From: Acetobacterium fimetarium
GTDB lineage: Bacteria; Bacillota; Clostridia; Eubacteriales; Eubacteriaceae
Direction: 5' to 3'
Assembly (NCBI RefSeq): GCF_014284475.1
Contig: NZ_WJBC01000003.1
Span: forward strand, 147,339 to 211,338
Length of the DNA: 64,000 nucleotides
The notes under the pieces are model-generated. The model saw only the letters and a program-made list of their open reading frames with translations, searched no databases and was not told where the DNA came from. The position numbers and the translations under genes are program-made. Positions 58,462 to 64,000 of this stretch are shown piece after piece (the stretch's first letter is position 1; each line of letters opens with the position of its first letter).

Positions 58462-60831
58462 TTGAAAAAAATAAATTATTACCGCGCTTTAATACTGATT
58501 GGCTTTACCTTTACTGCCTATTTAATTTCAGTCATTTATCAACTTGAAAGTTTGAGCAGTATCTTATCACCGGTCAATGCTTTTCTTGCCGCCTTTTTTC
58601 TTTTTCTGACCTATTTAAAGTCCAATCAGAAAAATTGGGTTAAGTATTCCCTGTTGTTTTATGCACTTGCCTGCCTGTCCTGGTTTTTGGGCGACGGATT
58701 ATGGGTGTATTATGAACATATCATCGGCATCGACCCTTCCGAGGTGGCCTTAATCACCACTACTTATTTACTGACTAACGTCTTTCTGGCGCTGGGCGCT
58801 CTGATTTTTGCCATTTATCAATTCAGAAACTGGAATTTGGCGAAGCTTGTTCTTGACGTCATCATTTTTTCTTTGGGTGCCATTCTGGTGATCTGGATCG
58901 TCTTTTTCAACCGCAGCTTTGAGATTCTTTCCTTGCTGACCGTTGAAGGTTTTTTTTCGGCCATATCCATTACCCTCGACCTCCTGGTCTATACGGGGAT
59001 CGTTGTCTGGTATTTGTCCATCCGCTCCGGAAAAATTCTCATGTACATGCGCTTGATGTCCGGCGGCCTTTTCTTTTTCACCCTATCCGACTTTTATTAC
59101 TATTACACCGCCTACAACAACAATTATACTCCAGATTCATTCAGTGATGTCGCTTACATCAGCACCCTGCTGATCATCGCCATTGGTGGATTGCTGTATC
59201 TCTACCGCTACAACCAGGATACGATCGTTACACTGGAGTTTTCAACCAATATCGGAAAGCGTTCAAAGGAACTGCTGATCCCTGCCTGTTTCGTTCTGGT
59301 GATGCTGACCAAGGGATTTGTCCTGACCGAATTTCTTATTTTTACAACCTTGTTTGTTGTCTATCTCGCCAGCAATGCTTATATCCAATCCACTGTTAAA
59401 ACCGCAGAACTGCTGAAAAAGGAAATGGAGCTGAACACCGAGCTGGAATCCCTCGTTTCCGAACGTACCCAGAAGCTGCGCGAAGCCAACCGGAAACTGC
59501 TGGCCAAAAACAGGGAACTCAGCTATCTTTCCAATACCGATACGCTGACTAACCTCTATAACCGGCGCTATTTTCTTTCCCTTCTGGAAGAGGACCTAGC
59601 CAAGCTGCCGTCAGGCCAGACCGTCACCCTTTTCTTTATGGATCTGGATCGCTTCAAACTGATCAACGATACCTACGGACATGACATCGGCGACCGGGTA
59701 CTGGTTGAAATATCCGACCGGTTGAACCGGGCCACCTGTGATAATTCGATCATTTCCCGGATGGGCGGCGATGAATTTGTACTCGCCTGTACGGGTTGTT
59801 CAGACAACGCTACCGCCAGCGACATGGCGACTCGGATCATTGCCGCCTGCAGTCAGGAAGTCCTGATTAATGGCTATATTTTCCATCCCGCCGTCAGCAT
59901 TGGCATTTCCATCTATCCTCAGGATGCTTCCGATCTTGAAACGCTGATAAAAAATGCCGATATTGCCCTGTATCATGCCAAATCCCAGGGCATCAATAAA
60001 TTTGCGGTTTACAATGCGGTGATTGACGGCCAGGCAAAAAAAAGAAATGAAATCGAGCTTTTCCTGAGAAAAACCGATTTTTATCAGGATTTGCGGCTCT
60101 ATTATCAGCCCCAGTTCAGCATTCCGGATCACAAACTTACCGGCGCGGAAGCGCTGATCCGCTGGATTTCCAAAGACAGCGAAATCATGACGCCGGTGGA
60201 ATTCATCAAAATCGCGGAAGAAACCGATCGTATCAATGAAATCGGCATCTGGGTTCTGAAGAAGGCAGTTCTTCAGATCATCGCGTGGAATAATAAGTAT
60301 GACCAGAACTTAAAAATGGGCATCAACATCTCTCCGAAGCAACTCAACAGTACGCATTTACTCAGCGAATTGAAACAACTGACACAAAACCAGTCTTTTA
60401 ATCCAAACTGGCTGGATATCGAAATCACCGAGAACATTGCCATGGACGGTGAGTACCGGATGACTCAAATTTTCGATCTGTTCAAATCCATCGGCATGTC
60501 GATATCGATCGATGATTTTGGAATCGGCTACTCGTCCATTTCCACACTCAAGCACTTTTCCTTTGATCGGATTAAAATCGCCAAGCCACTGATCGACTCC
60601 ATCGCGGTCAACGGAAAAGGCAAGCAAATCGTCAAGGCCATCGTTCTGCTGGCGAAAACCATCGGCATCCAGACCATCGCCGAAGGTGTCGAAACCCGTG
60701 AACAGCTCGATGCGCTTGTGGCGGTTGGCTGTGAACAGATTCAGGGTTTCTATCTCGGCCGACCCGTTCCCGCTGAAGAATTTGAAGCGCTGTTTTTAAA
60801 AGATTTCACTCCGAAAAAACCGCAGGTATGA
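58462..60831 (+). CDS. Membrane GGDEF-EAL c-di-GMP protein
   Basis: A 789-residue protein with a TTG start preceded by AAAGGA. Residues 1-305 hold about nine membrane helices, a MASE-like integral sensor I cannot name. A coiled coil follows (about 312-355), then a GGDEF domain with intact GGDEF (435-439) but no clear RxxD inhibitory site, and an EAL domain with EALIRW (563-568), INIS, EITEN, DDFGIGYSS, K in RIKIAKP, TIAEGVET and QGFYLGRP. Both domains look catalytically complete. Terminated by a hairpin that overlaps its stop codon. Confidence 0.92.
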   Translation: MKKINYYRALILIGFTFTAYLISVIYQLESLSSILSPVNAFLAAFFLFLTYLKSNQKNWVKYSLLFYALACLSWFLGDGLWVYYEHIIGIDPSEVALITTTYLLTNVFLALGALIFAIYQFRNWNLAKLVLDVIIFSLGAILVIWIVFFNRSFEILSLLTVEGFFSAISITLDLLVYTGIVVWYLSIRSGKILMYMRLMSGGLFFFTLSDFYYYYTAYNNNYTPDSFSDVAYISTLLIIAIGGLLYLYRYNQDTIVTLEFSTNIGKRSKELLIPACFVLVMLTKGFVLTEFLIFTTLFVVYLASNAYIQSTVKTAELLKKEMELNTELESLVSERTQKLREANRKLLAKNRELSYLSNTDTLTNLYNRRYFLSLLEEDLAKLPSGQTVTLFFMDLDRFKLINDTYGHDIGDRVLVEISDRLNRATCDNSIISRMGGDEFVLACTGCSDNATASDMATRIIAACSQEVLINGYIFHPAVSIGISIYPQDASDLETLIKNADIALYHAKSQGINKFAVYNAVIDGQAKKRNEIELFLRKTDFYQDLRLYYQPQFSIPDHKLTGAEALIRWISKDSEIMTPVEFIKIAEETDRINEIGIWVLKKAVLQIIAWNNKYDQNLKMGINISPKQLNSTHLLSELKQLTQNQSFNPNWLDIEITENIAMDGEYRMTQIFDLFKSIGMSISIDDFGIGYSSISTLKHFSFDRIKIAKPLIDSIAVNGKGKQIVKAIVLLAKTIGIQTIAEGVETREQLDALVAVGCEQIQGFYLGRPVPAEEFEALFLKDFTPKKPQV

Positions 60832-60843
60832 CCACCTGCGGCT
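60820..60843 (+). terminator. Terminator overlapping the GGDEF-EAL stop codon
   Basis: Stem CCGCAGGT (60820-60827) / ACCTGCGG with loop ATGACC, followed by CTTTTTTATTTTT on the plus strand. The stop codon lies within the hairpin. Confidence 0.85.
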
Positions 60844-60878
60844 TTTTTATTTTTCAATTCATAATTTTTAACTTACTT

Positions 60879-61215
60879 TTACTTAATACCCGTTTTTTCA
60901 AAGTACTTATTGGTTCGATTCTCTGCATTTTCGCGGAGATTAAAGTAATAAAAAGGATAATCAAAGGTATGATATACCCCTTTTCCACTGGCATCATCAA
61001 TTGTACTGATACTGGGATTTGTCTGATCAGCAGGTGAATACGTTGTGGGATAAAGATAAAATACATCCACCGCTTTGTCCGTGGTGGTGGGTAAGTTCAA
61101 CCAGTGCTCGGCTTGTGAATAATCAGTGACACCCTTCTTATTTCCACATGCTGTCTGTCAATAATATGCCCAGACTAAGAATTGCAGCCACAAAGTATAT
61201 CTTTTCTCTTTTCAT
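60879..61215 (-). pseudogene. Truncated, frameshifted lipoprotein gene, DUF3089-like
   Basis: Minus-strand frame from ATG at 61215 (GGGGG ribosome binding site) reads a lipoprotein signal, MKREKIYFVAAILSLGILLT, then goes out of frame. The next frame continues as ACGNKKGVTDYSQAEHWLNL, then VDVFYLYPTTYSPADQTNPS and ends at 60879. A doubled GACA at the lipobox (TTGACA-GACA-GCATGT) explains the shift: removing one copy restores LTACGN. The DVFYxxPTTY motif is that of DUF3089 alpha/beta-hydrolase-like proteins, normally about 300 residues or more; only about 100 remain, so the 3' part is also lost. Confidence 0.65.
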
Positions 61216-61284
61216 TCTCAGTTCCCCCTGAACATTAGCATTATTCAGTTTTTACCCACTTTATCTTGTTTAGCGTGTTTTTTT

Positions 61285-62472
61285 CTAGGCTTTAGCAATT
61301 ATTTTGCCAAAGGCAATGGCTGATTCCTGCTGATCGGAGTCGGGATTCCACTGATTTCTCAGTCCTTCGTTGATGGTCTCAAAACCGGCTTCAGTCAGCC
61401 ATTCATTCAGGACCTTGGTTGACTCGCCGCTCCATCCGTAACAGCCAAAGGTGGCTGCTTTTTTATTTTTAAACTTCAGTTCCTTCATTAAATGAACAAA
61501 GCCGGCGATAGAGTGGAGAATACTGCCGCCGATAGTCGGGGACCCGATCAGCACGGTCTTCGATTTAAAGACCTCTGTGATCAGATCATTCTCATCGCTT
61601 TTGGCGAGGTTGAATACTTTCACTTCAACCGCTGGATCTTCAGTATGGATACCTTCAGCAATTTTTTCAGCTAGCTTTTTCGTTCCGTTCCACATGGTAT
61701 CATAAATAACGGTAATCTGATTTTCCTGATAATCCCCGGCCCACTGGGCATATTTCTCGACAATCTGCATGGGATTATCCTGCCAGATGACGCCATGGCT
61801 GGTGGCAATGATATCTATCGGCAAATTGAGAGCGATAATTTCGTCCAGTTTTTTCCGTAGAATATGACTGAATGGCGTCAGAATATTGGCATAGTATTTG
61901 ATCGCCTCTTTGTACAAATCACACTGATCCACCAGATTGTTGAACAGCTTCTCTGTCGCATAATGCTGACCAAAGGCATCATTACTGAACAATATATTAT
62001 CACCGGTTAAATAGGTAGCCATGCTGTCCGGCCAATGGAGCATGCGCATTTCAACAAAGATCAGTTCCTTGCCGTTGCCCACATCCAACTTATCACCGGT
62101 CTTCACCACTTGAAAATTCCAGTTTTTGTGATATTGCCCCTTTAACGATTTGACAGCATTTTCGGTACAATAAATCGGAACATCCGGAATTCGTTTCATC
62201 AATTCCGGCAGCGAACCGCTATGGTCCACTTCGCCATGATTGGCCACGACAAAATCGATGGCACTCAATTCGATCTCTTTCGATAGATTCTCTACGAATT
62301 CTTTACCATAGGGCATCCAAACCGTATCGATCAGAACCGTCTTCTTTTCCTGGATCAAATAGGCGTTATAGGTGGAGCCATGATTGGTTGAAAATTCATT
62401 ACCGTGAAACTGCTTCAGCTCCCAATCAACTTTTCCGACCCAGCTGACATTGTTTTTGATTTGTTTTTTCAT
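61285..62472 (-). CDS. A-type flavodiiron protein
   Basis: A 395-residue flavoprotein that reduces O2 or NO. N-terminal metallo-beta-lactamase domain with the di-iron ligands in VVANHGEVDHSGSLPEL and ATSHGVIW; C-terminal flavodoxin domain (ITVIYDTMWNGTKKLAEKIAEGI, VLIGSPTIGGSILHSIAGF, FGCYGWSGESTKVLNEWL). I start at MKKQIKNNVSWVGKVDWEL (62472) after AAAGGA; the frame is open 33 residues further without support. No rubredoxin tail. Protects anaerobic enzymes from oxygen. Confidence 0.95.
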   Translation of the reverse strand: MKKQIKNNVSWVGKVDWELKQFHGNEFSTNHGSTYNAYLIQEKKTVLIDTVWMPYGKEFVENLSKEIELSAIDFVVANHGEVDHSGSLPELMKRIPDVPIYCTENAVKSLKGQYHKNWNFQVVKTGDKLDVGNGKELIFVEMRMLHWPDSMATYLTGDNILFSNDAFGQHYATEKLFNNLVDQCDLYKEAIKYYANILTPFSHILRKKLDEIIALNLPIDIIATSHGVIWQDNPMQIVEKYAQWAGDYQENQITVIYDTMWNGTKKLAEKIAEGIHTEDPAVEVKVFNLAKSDENDLITEVFKSKTVLIGSPTIGGSILHSIAGFVHLMKELKFKNKKAATFGCYGWSGESTKVLNEWLTEAGFETINEGLRNQWNPDSDQQESAIAFGKIIAKA

Positions 62473-62647
62473 TATTTTTTCCTTTCCCTCAATATCCGAC
62501 AACCGATATTTTTCATCATGCCGTTGCCGGGTTTTCCGATAAAACAGTTTTGCTAATTCATATACCCACAATTTCCGGCTTTAACCTTTTGGCAGTGTTA
62601 TAAAGCAGCAGCCAAAGTTGAGAGTTCTCTCGCTTTTTTATAAAATC

Positions 62648-62723
62648 GGGTAGGAGGCTGACCATTAATTGATCAGCCGACCTCCCACACCACCGTACGT
62701 ACCGTTCGGTATACGGCGGTTCC
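62648..62723 (-). ncRNA. Group II intron domains V and VI
   Basis: Minus strand: domain V (62689-62723) has the form GGAACCGCCGTATACC-GAAC-GGTACGTACGGTGGT, a long stem capped by a tetraloop-like turn with an internal bulge. Domain VI (about 62648-62686) is GGAGG..GGCTGA with a TCAGCC..CCTCC return strand. The 3' splice site should lie at about 62645. Confidence 0.75.
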
Positions 62724-62728
62724 AGAAT

Positions 62729-63887
62729 TTACACAGTTACTTGCAGATAATAATCATAAAAATTGGGATATCCTGCCCGCTTGAGGCGGTCATTTGACAG
62801 GGTTCTCAGTAGGATTGGGCTATGGGCGGTTCGCCAATAGCCTTTTCTTGTGTTTGCCCACATCCAAGCCCGTTCTTCTTCCAATCCCAGCTTTTTGAGA
62901 TTGGTAAAGCGGGTTTTTATTTTCTTCCAGCGTTTCCAGGTCAGCATCCGTATCCGGCTTCTCATCCATTCGTCCAGCGGTTTCAATATATTTTTCATAT
63001 CCGCCAGCTTGAAGTAATTGACCCATCCCCGCACGATCTGCTGCAGTCTTTCTTTTCGTCTCTGAATTCCCATTCCATTACTGCGTCCGGTAATCTGTCG
63101 GATTTTATCCTTCAGCTTCTGGATGCTCTGGGGGTGAACTCTCAATCTTCCCTGTCCCCGGTAGATATAGAATCCGTATCCGAGGAATTTTACTTTTGTG
63201 ACATTGACCACCTTTGTTTTCTCCCGATTTGTTCGAAGAAACAATTTCCCTTCGATAAACGGTGCGATGTTTTTAAGGGTTCGTTCGGCAGCTCTCCGAC
63301 TTTTGCAGAAAATCATCAGATCATCCGCATACCGGACAAAACGGTGTCCACGACGTTCCAGTTCCTTGTCGCATTCATTAAGCATGATATTACCAAGAAT
63401 TGGGCTGAGTGGGCCGCCTTGCGGTACGCCTTCCTCACTTCGCTCGAACACACCGCCTGACATCACTCCAGCGTTTAAATATTTGTGGATCAGGGAAATG
63501 ACCCGACCATCTTTGATGGTTTCAGACAGAATCTGTATTAGTCGACTGTGATTAACAGTATCAAAGTACCGCTCCAGATCCATATCCACGACGTACTTAT
63601 ATCCGTCGGTGATATTTTTCTGGCTTTGTTTTAGGGCACCCTGAGCGCTGCGTTTGGGTCTGAATCCATAACTGTTATCTGAGAATTGTTGCTCGAATAT
63701 CGGCGTCAACACCTGCATGATTGCCTGTTGGATCAGTCGATCCACAACAGTTGGGATTCCCAATTTTCGTGTTTTCCCGTTATCTTTTGGTATTTCTACC
63801 CGTCTAACGGGTCGTGGTTTATATTTTTCATTTCGGATGGATTCGATGAGTTCATTCCGGTTTTCTTTCAGGTAGACCAGCTAATAA
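62729..63887 (-). pseudogene. ltrA: Group II intron reverse transcriptase/maturase, N-terminally truncated
   Basis: Open frame of about 386 residues beginning LVYLKENRNELIESIRNEKY, with no start codon until GIPTVVDRLIQQ. Reverse transcriptase motifs include PVRRVEIPKDNGKTRKLGIP, DMDLERYFDTVNH, GVPQGGPLSPILGN and the catalytic RYADDLMIF; the maturase (GIIM) domain is ERLQQIVRGWVNYFKLADM. The thumb and C-terminal DYYLQV end are intact. The first 40-50 residues of a normal protein are missing, and an in-frame TAG lies just before the surviving part, so it is probably not functional unless translation starts internally. Confidence 0.75.
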
Positions 63888-64000
63888 AAGTCAATAGTTA
63901 ATTCAATATTTTTTCAGAAATGAGGATTGATAAAAAAAGCATAACTAAACAAGCCATTAAAAAATCCGAACAATGGCTGAAAATCAAGTAATCGAATTTT

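Larger units (their letters stand above)
62645..63890 (-). mobile_element. Group II intron (class C-like), 5'-truncated
   Basis: On the minus strand an intron reverse transcriptase gene is followed by domain V and domain VI, the proper 3' end. The expected 5' ribozyme half (domains I-III, about 500 bases) is not seen: sequence beyond about 63890 no longer resembles an intron. The open frame breaks at an in-frame TAG near 63888. Absence of an HNH endonuclease domain fits class C. Incomplete reverse transcription is the usual cause of such truncation. Confidence 0.65.

Noticed and set aside
63920..63991. Short plus-strand peptide MRIDKKSITKQAIKKSEQWL... at the window edge
   Set aside because: Only 23 codons, no ribosome binding site, no neighbour context. 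It could be a gene remnant cut by the intron, but this cannot be supported.
1..64000. CRISPR arrays, tRNA and rRNA genes, prophage or integrase modules
   Set aside because: No regularly spaced repeats, no tRNA-like cloverleaf with CCA/TTCGA arms and no phage genes were seen by eye on either strand.

Overview
The window reads as chromosomal DNA of an anaerobic Gram-positive bacterium of the Clostridia, most likely Eubacteriaceae and Acetobacterium-like. This is inferred from gene content and order: an IspH-ribosomal protein S1 fusion, a T-box alanyl-tRNA synthetase gene, the ireB-ruvX-DUF1292 block, an isc set with an IscR-type regulator, a flavodiiron protein, an aldo/keto reductase with a ferredoxin tail, and two large GGDEF-EAL proteins. 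No 16S rRNA or other species marker is present, so the genus is a guess.

Layout. 1-6.9 kb is an accessory stretch: the 3' end of a probable sulfite/nitrite reductase gene, a dispersed palindromic repeat, a GntR-ABC transporter operon with a strong operator, a MATE exporter facing its MerR-type regulator, a YgjP-like metalloprotease, a deoxyribosyltransferase-like protein and deoD. 7-18.9 kb (minus strand) holds tRNA U34 modification and cell-wall genes (mltG-trmR-trhP), fur-rnj-ylbF, a decayed sfsA gene, DUF1292 proteins, ruvX, ireB and alaS behind its T-box. 19-25.8 kb carries an AI-2E family permease, a PRC-barrel protein, iscR-iscS-iscU, ispH-rpsA and plsC. 25.8-34 kb carries cmk, a flavoprotein, an RpiR regulator, rluB, scpB, scpA, a site-2 protease, a NUDIX hydrolase, nrdR and ftsZ. 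34.3-45.6 kb is the division and cell-wall (dcw) cluster ftsQ-murG-ftsW-murD-mraY-murF / pbp-ftsL-rsmH-mraZ; murE, murC, murB and ftsA are not in it.

45.9-64 kb is mixed: an ACT-PFL pair, a TIGR00300-type protein, a second copy of the repeat, a sirtuin, a decayed GyrI-like domain gene, a GNAT enzyme, two GGDEF-EAL proteins, malic enzyme, a BspA-type LRR protein, a MarR-regulated MFS exporter, a broken lipoprotein gene, a flavodiiron protein and a group II intron that appears truncated at its 5' end.

The most interesting region is 53.5-54.12 kb. It has an extended -10 promoter and a strong plus-strand terminator but no plausible protein gene between them, and its plus strand is purine-rich. 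I read it as a candidate large (about 600 nt) structured noncoding RNA that I cannot assign to a family. The 127-128 bp repeat found in two copies, each between convergent genes and among their terminators, is the second point of interest. Several promoters and operators for local regulators (MerR, MarR, GntR, Isc) can be read directly. All start choices, motifs and hairpins were found by eye.
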